Source of the DNA: Streptomyces sp. CB03234
Lineage (GTDB): Bacteria > Actinomycetota > Actinomycetes > Streptomycetales > Streptomycetaceae
Assembly (NCBI RefSeq): GCF_001905885.1
Contig: NZ_LIYH01000006.1
Coordinates: 186,001 to 250,000 of the forward strand
Length of the DNA stretch: 64,000 nt
Reading direction: 5' to 3'
In this document: piece by piece, positions 1 to 7,680 of the stretch
Layout of the letters: each line of letters opens with the position of its first letter
Numbering within the stretch: the stretch's first letter is position 1
Notes under the pieces: generated by a model
The model's database searches: none
The model's input: only the letters and a program-made list of their open reading frames with translations
Told to the model about the DNA's origin: nothing
Position numbers and translations under genes: made by a program

Positions 1-655
1 CTACCGCTTCCCCGAGCCGGAGCGGCTGCGCGATCAGACCGTGGAGGCCACGCAGTACACGGTGACGTACGCCGACGGGCCCCGTAACGCCGAGGCGTTG
101 ATGGTGCATCCGAAGACCGGGCGGGTCTACATCGCGTCGAAGAACGAGGACGGGGGCGGGCTGTACGAAGGTCCCGCCCGGCTGAGCGCCGATGGCCCGA
201 ACGTGTTCCGGCGGATCGCCGAGGTGCCGTGGGTCACGGACGGGGCGTTCTCGCCGGACGGCGGGGAGCTGGTGTTGCGCGGCTACTTCAGTGCCCGGGC
301 GTACGCCTGGAAGGACGGGCGGCCGGGCGAGGAGCGGCGGTTGAGCGCGCCGATCCAGCGGCAGGCGGAGTCGGTGACGTACGCGGTGGACGGGTCGGCG
401 CTGATGTACGGCACGGAGGGGGCGAACAGCGAGGTGGTGCGCGTACCTCTGGAGTCGCGGCCCGCCCCGGACAGGAGCGGCTCCCCCGGTTCGGGCGGCA
501 ACGGCGGGGCGTCGCCGGTGGATCCGGGCGCCGGCGGGGGCGAGGGCGCCGGCGAGGGCGCCGGCGGCGGCAACGCCACCGTGGGCGCCGTGGTGCTGGC
601 CGGTGCCGCCGTGCTCGTACTGGTGTGGCGGCGCTCGCGACGCCCCAGGGGCTGA
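1..655 (+). CDS. C-terminal part of a membrane-anchored beta-propeller-like protein (5' end outside window)
   Basis: The reading frame is open from the first base (codons begin at base 2) and stops with TGA at 653-655, so 217 residues of a longer protein are seen. The first ~140 residues look like propeller blades, with a WD40/PD40-like FSPDGG segment near residue 80. A low-complexity Gly/Ser/Pro linker follows, then one hydrophobic helix (AVVLAGAAVLVLVW) and a short Arg-rich tail. This order is typical of an extracellular domain tethered by a C-terminal membrane anchor with a cytoplasmic stop-transfer. The ligand or enzyme activity cannot be told from this part. It is convergent with the next gene. 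Confidence 0.8.
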   Translation, partial: YRFPEPERLRDQTVEATQYTVTYADGPRNAEALMVHPKTGRVYIASKNEDGGGLYEGPARLSADGPNVFRRIAEVPWVTDGAFSPDGGELVLRGYFSARAYAWKDGRPGEERRLSAPIQRQAESVTYAVDGSALMYGTEGANSEVVRVPLESRPAPDRSGSPGSGGNGGASPVDPGAGGGEGAGEGAGGGNATVGAVVLAGAAVLVLVWRRSRRPRG

Positions 656-680
656 GCGCGGGGCCCGGGCATGCGGTGTG

Positions 681-730
681 GTCCGCGTCCGCCGGCCGCC
701 TCACGGTCCGCGTCCGCCGGCCGCCTCACG
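681..730. repeat. Exact 25-bp tandem duplication at a convergent gene end
   Basis: Bases 681-705 are repeated without a mismatch at 706-730. The second copy contains the stop codon of the minus-strand gene (726-728), and the first copy holds an identical triplet at 701-703. It fills most of the space between the two converging genes. Confidence 0.9.
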
Positions 731-1697
731 GCCCGCCCCCTCCGCAGCCCCCGCCCCCGCCCCCGCCCCCGCCGCAGGCGCTCCCGCCGCCGCCGCCCGC
801 GCCGCCGCAGCCGGCCGGGCCCGCGCAGGAGGTGCCGCCCCAGTCGGAGGTGGTGCCGCACCAGTAGGCGGCGCCGAGGCCGGGTGAGACACCGCCGGAG
901 CCGAACGGGCTCTGCCGGGCGGCCCAGGTCTCGGGGGTGACCAGTGCGGTGAACTCCGGTTCCCTGGAGGCGGCCAGGCCGTAGAGGGCCACGGCGCCCA
1001 CAGGGGTGGCCGCCAGTGTGGTCAGGGTGTCGGACGACCGGGACGTCGGCGGGCGTTGCCGCTCGGCGCGCAGGGTGTCGAGCTTCCGGCGGACCTCGTC
1101 CGGTACGCGCGCGTGCACCGGCTTCAGCAGCCACGCCGGTACGGCTCCGATCGCGGACAGCAGCAGCCCGGCCCACCAGCGGTGCGGCGTGCCGAGGGCG
1201 AGTTCGCCCACGGTGAGGACCAGCGGCAGCACGGCTGCGATTCGCAGGAGGCGCCGCGCCCGGTACTGGCGGCGCAGCAGGGACGGGCTGACCAGGACGG
1301 ACTCGGTCTTCAGACGGTCGCCGACCGATTGCACCGCGCGGGTCGAGGCCGCTCGGGCCACCAGCTTCCCGAGGCGCTCGGTGCGGTGGATGCCCGCGGC
1401 CTGGATGACCGCCCTCTCGACGGCGTCCACCGTGTCGCCGGACGCGTCGTCGTGGCACGTGACCGTGCCGTCCTCCGCGACGGACAGCCGGCCCTGCCGC
1501 TTCATCCGGTAGAGCGCGATCGTCACCACGCGCCGGGGCCCGCCCGCCAGGAAGGCCAGCTCGTGGGCTGTCAGGTCCTCGCGGACCTGCACCGCGCGTT
1601 TCGTCTCCCGCCGTATCGCCGCCATCACGAGCAGGTGGTGGGCGAGCGCGCCGGCCACCACCACCAGCGCTGCGAGTTGGAGCACACCGGGCCACAT
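726..1697 (-). CDS. TIGR04222-type membrane protein with Gly/Cys-rich tail
   Basis: 323 residues from ATG at 1697, chosen because a GGGGGA ribosome binding site lies about 8 bases upstream; the open frame extends 43 codons further to 1826 without a better site. An N-terminal membrane helix (about residues 4-23) is followed by a cytoplasmic region rich in charged residues with an R..M.R.G.L segment, two central helices (near residues 150-190), then a segment before a C-terminal tail made almost only of Gly with spaced Cys. Family knowledge: TIGR04222 proteins of actinobacteria have this N-terminal region and a Gly/Cys tail, and their function is unknown. The tail could be processed or cross-linked; that is inference only. 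Confidence 0.75.
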   Translation of the reverse strand: MWPGVLQLAALVVVAGALAHHLLVMAAIRRETKRAVQVREDLTAHELAFLAGGPRRVVTIALYRMKRQGRLSVAEDGTVTCHDDASGDTVDAVERAVIQAAGIHRTERLGKLVARAASTRAVQSVGDRLKTESVLVSPSLLRRQYRARRLLRIAAVLPLVLTVGELALGTPHRWWAGLLLSAIGAVPAWLLKPVHARVPDEVRRKLDTLRAERQRPPTSRSSDTLTTLAATPVGAVALYGLAASREPEFTALVTPETWAARQSPFGSGGVSPGLGAAYWCGTTSDWGGTSCAGPAGCGGAGGGGGSACGGGGGGGGGCGGGGP

Positions 1698-1836
1698 GGC
1701 GTATCCCCCGTCAATCCCCCGTAATCCCCGTTGAAGGCGTTGTCCCCGCGGAGGGAGATCGGCAAGCGTGCCCGGTGTTTCGGCGAGGGGTGGGCCCGCG
1801 GAGGGGGCGCGGGCCCACCCGGTCACCGGGAAGTGC

Positions 1837-2496
1837 CTACTTCGGGCACTCCTTCCAGGCCAGCCGGTAGATCGTCTTGATGTCGGCGTCCGTGGAGTCC
1901 ATGGCGATGAAGCTGGTGGTCTTCGTCGGGTCGGAGGTGCCCGCGCTGACCCGCAGTTCGGTGTTGATGTTGAAGTTCCGCTTCACGCCGCAGGGCGCCC
2001 AGACCAGCTGGCCCCAGTCGGTCTGGTCGGTCGCCTGCCAGTTGTTGTCGTACGGGCCCTTGTACGGGTGCGACCTGGAGGCCGTGTCGGGCGAGCCCTG
2101 GAAGTAGTAGGACGCCTTCTGTACGGCGGTGGCGCCGGCCTCCAGCTTGGCGTAGCCGCGGTAGTCGGCGCTGGCGACGGCGTAGGTGAAGCCGTGCGGG
2201 ACGTGCACGATCAGGTTGAGCTGGCAGTTCTTGCGGAAGTCGGTCGGCTCCGCGCCCACGCCCACCTGGGCGAGGTAGTCGCTGTACGTCACGGTGAAGG
2301 CGGTGTTGTCCGGGGCGACGGCGACGGCGGCCGTGCCCAGGGGGCAGCCCGAGCCGTTGACGGTCGCGATCTCGATCACGATCTTGTCGGGCGGGGCGAC
2401 GATGCCCGCCGAGGCGGGGGTCGGCGCGAGGACGGTCGACGCGACCGCTGTGGTGAGGGCCGCGCCGGTGAGCAGCGCTCGGGGTCGTCTGGACAT
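1837..2496 (-). CDS. Secreted DUF4360-type protein
   Basis: 219 residues. The ATG at 2496 has a GGAG site 6-9 bases upstream and begins a clear Sec signal peptide (MSRRPR basic start, hydrophobic core, PASA cleavage motif near residue 30). The mature part is about 190 residues, rich in Tyr, Thr and Asn, with four Cys (in GSGC, KNC, APC and KEC contexts) that could form two disulfides. The overall pattern fits the DUF4360 family of secreted proteins, which has no assigned activity. A frame continues upstream to 2559 but lacks a signal-like start. It stands alone between a membrane protein gene and serC, separated from serC by a strong hairpin. Confidence 0.75.
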   Translation of the reverse strand: MSRRPRALLTGAALTTAVASTVLAPTPASAGIVAPPDKIVIEIATVNGSGCPLGTAAVAVAPDNTAFTVTYSDYLAQVGVGAEPTDFRKNCQLNLIVHVPHGFTYAVASADYRGYAKLEAGATAVQKASYYFQGSPDTASRSHPYKGPYDNNWQATDQTDWGQLVWAPCGVKRNFNINTELRVSAGTSDPTKTTSFIAMDSTDADIKTIYRLAWKECPK

Positions 2497-2649
2497 GGGG
2501 CTCCGATCGGTTGCCGGTCGAAGTGGGGGGTCCAACCGTGGAAGGCGTGCACATGTCAATCCACCGGCTCCGTGGTGCTGGTGTGCCGGAGTGCTTCGGA
2601 TGGTAGGGACCGGCGACAGCGCCGGATAGAGCGGTTATCGGCCGCATAC

Positions 2650-2684
2650 GGAAGGGCCCCGACCCATCGGGTCGGGGCCCTTCC
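2650..2684 (-). terminator. Strong hairpin downstream of serC
   Basis: A perfect 16-bp inverted repeat (2650-2665 and 2669-2684) with a 3-base loop lies 18 bases after the serC stop on the minus strand. No T tract follows, as is common in Streptomyces. It should end serC transcription before the DUF4360 gene. Confidence 0.85.
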
Positions 2685-2702
2685 GCTACGTACGCCGGAT
2701 GC

Positions 2703-3821
2703 CTACAGCTTCTCGATCACGTAGTCGACGCACGCCGTCAGCGCCTCGACGTCCGCCGGGTCGATCGCCGGGAACATCGCGATCCGCAGCTGGTTGCGGC
2801 CCAGCTTGCGGTACGGCTCGGTGTCGACGATGCCGTTGGCGCGCAGCACCTTGGCGACCGCCGCCGCGTCGATCTCGTCCGAGAAGTCGATCGTGCCGAT
2901 GACCTGCGAGCGCTTCGCCGGGTCCGAGACGAACGGCGTCGCGTACTTCGACTCCTCCGCCCAGCCGTACAGGGTGCGCGCGGACGTCGCGGTGCGGCGC
3001 ACCGACCAGTCGAGACCGCCCTGCCCGTTGATCCACTTCAGCTGCTCGTTGAGCAGGAAGAGGGTGGAGAGGGCGGGGGTGTTGTACGTCTGGTTCTTCA
3101 GCGAGTTGTCGATCGCCGTCGGCAGGGAGAAGAACTCCGGGATGTGGCGGCCCGAGGCGTGGATCCGGGCGGCCCGCTCCAGCGCCGCCGGGGAGAACAC
3201 GCCGATCCACAGGCCGCCCTCGGAGGCGAACGACTTCTGCGGGGCGAAGTAGTAGACGTCCGACTCGGTGATGTCGACCGGCAGGCCGCCCGCGCCGGAC
3301 GTCGCGTCCACCAGGACCAGCGCGCCCTCGTCGGCGCCCTCGACGCGCTTGACGGGCGCGGCGACACCGGTGGAGGTCTCGTTGTGCGTGAACGCGTACA
3401 CGTCGACGCCCGCCTCCGCCCGCGGCTCGGGGTGCGTGCCCGGGTCGGAGGAGATCACGGTCGGCTCGGCCAGCCACGGGGCCAGCTTCGACGCCTTGGC
3501 GAACTTGGAGGAGAACTCGCCGAAGGACAGGTGCTGCGACTTGTTCTCGATCAGCCCGTGGGTCGCGATGTCCCAGAAGGCGGTGGAGCCGCCGTTGCCG
3601 AGGATCACCTCGTAGCCCTCGGGGAGGGAGAACAGGTCGCGTACGCCCGCGCGGACCTCGCCGACCAGGTTCTTGACCGGGGCCTGGCGGTGGGACGTAC
3701 CGAGGAGGGAGGTGCCGGTGGCGGCCAGGGCGTCCAGCGCCTCCGTACGCACCTTGGAGGGGCCCGCGCCGAAACGGCCGTCGGCGGGCTTGATGTCAGC
3801 GGGAATCTGGATCTCAGCCAC
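2703..3821 (-). CDS. serC: Phosphoserine aminotransferase
   Basis: 372 residues, GTG start at 3821. A class V PLP aminotransferase that converts 3-phosphohydroxypyruvate plus glutamate to phosphoserine in serine synthesis. Visible family features are the N-terminal FGAGPSKVR, the LGNGGST cofactor-phosphate region (residues 74-80), HNETSTG, DATSGAGG, and FAPQKSFASEGG with the likely PLP lysine at residue 196. The length matches the actinobacterial form. The gene stands alone, closed by hairpins on both sides. A TAGGCT -10-like hexamer lies seven bases before the start and there is no Shine-Dalgarno, so a leaderless mRNA is likely. Confidence 0.95.
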   Translation of the reverse strand: MAEIQIPADIKPADGRFGAGPSKVRTEALDALAATGTSLLGTSHRQAPVKNLVGEVRAGVRDLFSLPEGYEVILGNGGSTAFWDIATHGLIENKSQHLSFGEFSSKFAKASKLAPWLAEPTVISSDPGTHPEPRAEAGVDVYAFTHNETSTGVAAPVKRVEGADEGALVLVDATSGAGGLPVDITESDVYYFAPQKSFASEGGLWIGVFSPAALERAARIHASGRHIPEFFSLPTAIDNSLKNQTYNTPALSTLFLLNEQLKWINGQGGLDWSVRRTATSARTLYGWAEESKYATPFVSDPAKRSQVIGTIDFSDEIDAAAVAKVLRANGIVDTEPYRKLGRNQLRIAMFPAIDPADVEALTACVDYVIEKL

Positions 3822-3840
3822 GGACCGGAGCCTAGTCCCT

Positions 3841-3869
3841 GACGGACACGGCGGAGCGCCGTGTCCGTC
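3841..3869 (-). terminator. Hairpin terminator closing the conservon operon
   Basis: A perfect 13-bp stem (3841-3853 and 3857-3869) with a 3-base loop, 33 bases beyond the stop of the last P450 gene and before serC on the same strand. Confidence 0.8.
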
Positions 3870-3902
3870 GGGTGAGACGAGGAAATGAGACGTCAGCGCG
3901 GC

Positions 3903-5117
3903 TCAGCGCAGCCGGACGGGCAGCTCGAAGAGATCGTTCTGGGTGACGACCGGCTTGTTGCGGAGCTCGGAGGCGGGCACGGCGAGCGTGAGGTCCGGGA
4001 AGCGCGCGTACAGCGCGGGCAGGGCGACGCCCGCCTCCAGGCGGGACAGCGCGGCGCCCGGGCAGACGTGCGGGCCGTGGCCGAAGGAGATGTGCCGGCT
4101 GGGCGAGCGGGTGATGTCGAAGACGCCCGCGCTGGGGCCGTGCTGCTTCTCGTCACGGCCGATCGCCCCGTACGACACGATCAGCGCGTCCCCCGCGGGG
4201 AGGGTACGGTCGCCCACCTGGACGTCCTCGGTCGCGAACCGGATCAGGACGTGCGAGGTGGGCGTGGAGTAGCGGAGGGTCTCCTCGACCACCGCGTCCC
4301 AGCCGGCCTCACCGGAGCGGACGAGGGCGAGCTGCTCGGGGTGGGCGGACAGGTTGACCACGGCGTTGACGATCAGCGAGATCGTCGTCTCGTGGCCCGC
4401 CGCCACCATCAGCTGGAGGGTGGAGACGATCTCCTCGTCGGTGAGGTGGTCGCCGTTCTCGGAGGCGGCGATCAGCGCGCTGGTGAGGTCGTCGCCCGGC
4501 TCGGCGCGGCGGGCGGCCACCACCTTCGCCATCATCTCCGCCAGTTCCCCGAGGGTCGCCACGACCTCCTCCGGCGGCGTCTGGGTGGAGAAGAACTTGT
4601 CGAACAGGACCTTCAGGCGCGGATGGTCCGCCGGGTCGATGCCCATCAGGTCGCTGATGACGTACATGGGGAGGGGGTAGGCGAAGGCGGCCTTGAGGTC
4701 GACGACCGCGCCCGGCTCGTGCGCGGCGAGGCCGTCCAGCAGGCCCTCGGTCAGCTCGGTGATCCGCTCCCGCATCAGCTCCACCCGGCGCGGGGTGAGC
4801 GCCTGCGCGACCAGTGCCCGCATCCGGCGGTGGTCCTCGCCGTCCACGGTCAGCATGGAACGGCCGGGGTTGGCCAGGCCGATCAGCGGCCAGTCCAGGG
4901 GTATCTCGCCGCGCTGCCAGGCGCCCCACACGTTGATGTCCTTCACCAGCCGCTTGTCGGTGAGCAGTTCGCGCGCCTCCGCGTGGTGCGTGACCGCCCA
5001 CACCGGCACCCCGCCCGGCAGGACGACCCGGGCGAGCGGCCCGGCGGCGCGCAGGCGGGCGCTCTCGCCGTCGAGGTCGGTGACGAAGGGGTCCAGATGG
5101 ATGGGCTCAGTGGTCAT
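3903..5117 (-). CDS. Cytochrome P450, CYP154-like (conservon partner)
   Basis: 404 residues, ATG at 5117 overlapping the previous stop (ATGA). All P450 landmarks are intact: I-helix AGHETT (240-245), K-helix E279-T-L-R282, and the haem loop FGHGPHVCPG with Cys352. It is a soluble class I bacterial P450 and needs a ferredoxin and reductase, none of which is encoded nearby. Placement as the second P450 behind a CYP157-type gene matches the CYP157-CYP154 pairs known downstream of some Streptomyces conservons. Substrate unknown. Confidence 0.9.
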   Translation of the reverse strand: MTTEPIHLDPFVTDLDGESARLRAAGPLARVVLPGGVPVWAVTHHAEARELLTDKRLVKDINVWGAWQRGEIPLDWPLIGLANPGRSMLTVDGEDHRRMRALVAQALTPRRVELMRERITELTEGLLDGLAAHEPGAVVDLKAAFAYPLPMYVISDLMGIDPADHPRLKVLFDKFFSTQTPPEEVVATLGELAEMMAKVVAARRAEPGDDLTSALIAASENGDHLTDEEIVSTLQLMVAAGHETTISLIVNAVVNLSAHPEQLALVRSGEAGWDAVVEETLRYSTPTSHVLIRFATEDVQVGDRTLPAGDALIVSYGAIGRDEKQHGPSAGVFDITRSPSRHISFGHGPHVCPGAALSRLEAGVALPALYARFPDLTLAVPASELRNKPVVTQNDLFELPVRLR

Positions 5118-6331
5118 GGGGTGCCTCCGAGGGCGGGGGTCGGGGTGAAGGTCACGGGCAGGTCGGTCAGGCCGCGCAGCCAGGGCGACGGCCGCCGGGT
5201 GAGGGAGCCGGCCGGTACGGCGAGGTCGAGGTCGGGCAGCCGGTCCAGCAGCACCTCGATCCCGGTACGGGCGATGACCTCGGCGATCTCCTGGGCGGGG
5301 AACGGGCAGCGGTGCTCGCCGTGCCCGAAGGAGAAGTGGGCGCTGTTGCCGCCGGTGAGGGCGGAGTTGTCGATGTGGACCTGCGGGTCGGCGTTGGCGG
5401 CGGCCAGGCCCAGCAGGAGCAGGTCGCCGGCCTTGATGTGCCGCCCGCCCAGGTGGGTGTCGCGCGACGCCCACCGGCCGGCGACGTTCTGGGTGGGGGT
5501 GTCGGCCCACAGCACCTCGTTCATCGCCTCGGCGACGCTGTGCCGGCCGCCGGACAGGGAGGCCGCGAACCGGTCGTCGGTCAGCATCAGGCGCAGCGAG
5601 TTGCCGATCCAGTCGGCCGTCGGCTGGTGCCCGGCCGCCATCATGACCATCAGGTCCTGCGCCATCTCCTCGACGGTGAAGCCGGACGGGTCGGCCAGCA
5701 TGCGCGATGCCACGTCCTCGGCCGGCTCGGTCTGCTTGGCGGTGAGGAGGCCGAATATCGCCTCGGCCAGGTGCCGCTGGCCGTCGAGCGCCCGCTCCCG
5801 GCCGTCGATCATGTCGTTGAGCGCGGTGACGAGCCCGGGGCCCTGTGCGTCGGGCACGCCGTAGATCTTCACCAGGACGCGGACGGGCAGCAGCATGGCG
5901 TACTGGGCGATCAGCTCCGCCTCGCCCGTGCCGCAGAACGTGTCGATGAGCCCGTCCGCGTACTCCTCGGCGTACCGGCGCAGGCTGAAGGGGTCGACCG
6001 ATTCCAGGGCGGTCGCGATCATCCCGGCGCGCTGCCGGTGGCGTTCGCCGACCGTGTAGAGGATCGACGGCTGCTTGCGGCCGATCATCGGCAGCAGCGG
6101 CCAGTCGTCGGGGATGCGGTCCCACTGGTTCCACAGGTCGGAGTCGCGGCTGAAGAGCACCGGGTCGCTGGTGACCTGGTGCAGCTCCCGGTAGTCGAGC
6201 ACCAGCCAGGCCGGTACGTCCCCGTCGAGCACGACCGGAGCGACGGCTCCGTGCTCGCGCCTCAGCTCCCGGTACAGCTGGGCGGGTTCGGCCTGGAACC
6301 GGGGCCCGGACAGGGGCAGCGGGGCGGTCAT
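5114..6331 (-). CDS. Cytochrome P450, CYP157-like (CvnE/RarE type) lacking the ExxR arginine
   Basis: 405 residues, ATG at 6331 overlapping the GTPase stop (ATGA). The haem ligand loop is present (FGHGEHRCPF, Cys342), but the otherwise near-universal K-helix ExxR reads E272-V-L-W275, with Trp replacing Arg. The I-helix reads AGHQPT instead of AGxET. Family knowledge: CYP157 proteins of Streptomyces conservons are the known exception lacking ExxR, and rarE in S. griseus is the P450 of an equivalent operon that affects aerial mycelium formation. It may be a regulatory or unusual P450 acting with the GTPase module; inference. Confidence 0.9.
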   Translation of the reverse strand: MTAPLPLSGPRFQAEPAQLYRELRREHGAVAPVVLDGDVPAWLVLDYRELHQVTSDPVLFSRDSDLWNQWDRIPDDWPLLPMIGRKQPSILYTVGERHRQRAGMIATALESVDPFSLRRYAEEYADGLIDTFCGTGEAELIAQYAMLLPVRVLVKIYGVPDAQGPGLVTALNDMIDGRERALDGQRHLAEAIFGLLTAKQTEPAEDVASRMLADPSGFTVEEMAQDLMVMMAAGHQPTADWIGNSLRLMLTDDRFAASLSGGRHSVAEAMNEVLWADTPTQNVAGRWASRDTHLGGRHIKAGDLLLLGLAAANADPQVHIDNSALTGGNSAHFSFGHGEHRCPFPAQEIAEVIARTGIEVLLDRLPDLDLAVPAGSLTRRPSPWLRGLTDLPVTFTPTPALGGTP

Positions 6332-6927
6332 GTTCTGGTCTCCCGGAGGGCGTGCAGGTGTTGGAGGTGGGTGACGAGCGTGATCAGTACGTACTTGCTC
6401 GACGAGCGGTCGCGGGCGTCGCACTCGACCAGCGGTACGTCGTCGGCCAGGTCGAGCGCCTCGCGGATCTCGCGCTCGGTGTGGGCCGGGCCGCCGAAGT
6501 CGTTGCAGGCGACGATGAACGGCATGCCGTGGTGCTCCAGGCGGTCGATCGCGTACCAGGAGTCGGCGAGGCGGCGCGTGTCGACGAGGACGACCGCGCC
6601 GAGGGTGCCGGAGAAGAGGCGGTCCCACAGGAACCAGAAGCGTTCCTGGCCGGGGGCGCCGAAGAGGTACAGGACGTTGCGCGCGTCGAGCGTGATGCGG
6701 CCGAAGTCGAAGGCGACGGTGGTGGACGTCTTGGCGTGGATCTGGCCGACGTCGTCGACGGCCTCGCCCGCGCGGGTCATCGTCTCCTCGGTGTTGAGGG
6801 GACGGATCTCGCTGACCGAGCGCACGAGGGTGGTCTTGCCGACACCGAAACCGCCGACGATGACGATCTTGAGACCGTTGTCGGCGGTGCTGGTGAGGGG
6901 TGTCCGTTCAGAGATTGCGGAGTCCAA
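6328..6927 (-). CDS. cvnD: Conservon small GTPase-like ATP/GTP-binding protein (CvnD/RarD type)
   Basis: 199 residues from TTG at 6927, which overlaps the end of the DUF742 gene by 20 bases; the first residues LDSAISE match the usual N-terminus of this family. Walker A is GGFGVGKTT (residues 25-33). A switch II-like segment FGAPGQERF and a degenerate NKxD-like CNDF follow. Family knowledge: CvnD proteins are MglA/Rab-like GTPases that work with the roadblock protein CvnB. The TTG start is inferred; no in-frame ATG or GTG fits better. Translationally coupled to genes on both sides. Confidence 0.88.
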   Translation of the reverse strand: MDSAISERTPLTSTADNGLKIVIVGGFGVGKTTLVRSVSEIRPLNTEETMTRAGEAVDDVGQIHAKTSTTVAFDFGRITLDARNVLYLFGAPGQERFWFLWDRLFSGTLGAVVLVDTRRLADSWYAIDRLEHHGMPFIVACNDFGGPAHTEREIREALDLADDVPLVECDARDRSSSKYVLITLVTHLQHLHALRETRT

Positions 6928-7276
6928 CGAGCACCTGCTCCAGGATGTCGGGGTCGGGAAGGCTGTGCGCGGATGCGCGCGGGTGGCGGGCGCTGATCCG
7001 GCCCGTACCGAGCAGGTCGGAGAGCAGGATGCGCACGATGCCGACCGGCAGGGCGAGTTCGGCCGCCACCTCGACGACCGCGGTGGGGCGCCGGCACATG
7101 CGGAGGATCGCGGTGTGCTCCGACTGCATGCCGGGCGCCGGCTCGGACTCGGCGACCACCAGGGTGACCAGGTCGAACGGCGCGTCCGGGCCGGAGCGGG
7201 TGCGGCCACCGGTGAGGGTGTACAGCCGGTCCGGGGACTCGTCCCGGTGGCTCCCGGACCGGCCTGTCGGGCTCAC
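6908..7276 (-). CDS. cvnC: DUF742 conservon protein (CvnC/RarC type)
   Basis: 122 residues, GTG at 7276 overlapping the roadblock stop (GTGA). A winged-helix-like DUF742 domain fills the chain: the N-terminal RLYTLTGGRT, LVTLVVA, the helix around RPTAVVEVAAELALPVG and LLSDLL are all recognisable. Within conservons this is the small protein of unknown biochemistry between the LC7 and GTPase members. The frame stays open far upstream, but the coupled GTG is the natural start. Confidence 0.9.
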   Translation of the reverse strand: MSPTGRSGSHRDESPDRLYTLTGGRTRSGPDAPFDLVTLVVAESEPAPGMQSEHTAILRMCRRPTAVVEVAAELALPVGIVRILLSDLLGTGRISARHPRASAHSLPDPDILEQVLVGLRNL

Positions 7277-7680
7277 GGTGTGCGGGGCTCGGCGTGCAGG
7301 TGCTCGCCGAGCTGCTCGACGAGCTCGCTCATGTTGTGCCCGACCAGGCCGACGTCGGAGTCCTCGGCGGCGACGACCGCGAGGTGGGCGCCCTCGCCGG
7401 CCTCGACGATGAGCAGGATGCCGCCGTAGAACTCGGCCATCGCGGACCGTACGCCGCCGGTCCCGTCGCCGAACTCCATGGACGCCCCGTGGGACAGGCT
7501 CTGGATGCCCGCCGCTATGGCGGCCAGCTGGTCGGCCTGGTCGACGGACAGCTCGGGCGTACGGCACAGCTTGAGGCCGTCCCGGGACAGCACGAGTGCG
7601 TGGCGGGCGCCGGGCGTGCGCTGGAGCAGGTTCTCCAGCAGCCAGTTGAGCTTCTCGTCGGTGGTGGTGCCGGTCGTCAT
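7273..7680 (-). CDS. cvnB: Roadblock/LC7-domain protein (CvnB/RarB type)
   Basis: 135 residues, ATG at 7680 overlapping the kinase stop (ATGA). The domain is complete: N-terminal LNWLLENLLQRTPG, ALVLSRDGL, a helix with AAIAAGIQSLS, and beta strands ending AEDSDVGLVGHNMSELVEQL. Family knowledge: these proteins resemble MglB, the regulator of the small GTPase MglA, so it probably modulates CvnD. Confidence 0.92.
   Translation of the reverse strand: MTTGTTTDEKLNWLLENLLQRTPGARHALVLSRDGLKLCRTPELSVDQADQLAAIAAGIQSLSHGASMEFGDGTGGVRSAMAEFYGGILLIVEAGEGAHLAVVAAEDSDVGLVGHNMSELVEQLGEHLHAEPRTP

Noticed and set aside
726..850. Gly/Cys-rich tail of the TIGR04222 protein as a ribosomal peptide precursor
   Set aside because: No processing enzymes nearby and the tail is a known part of this protein family.
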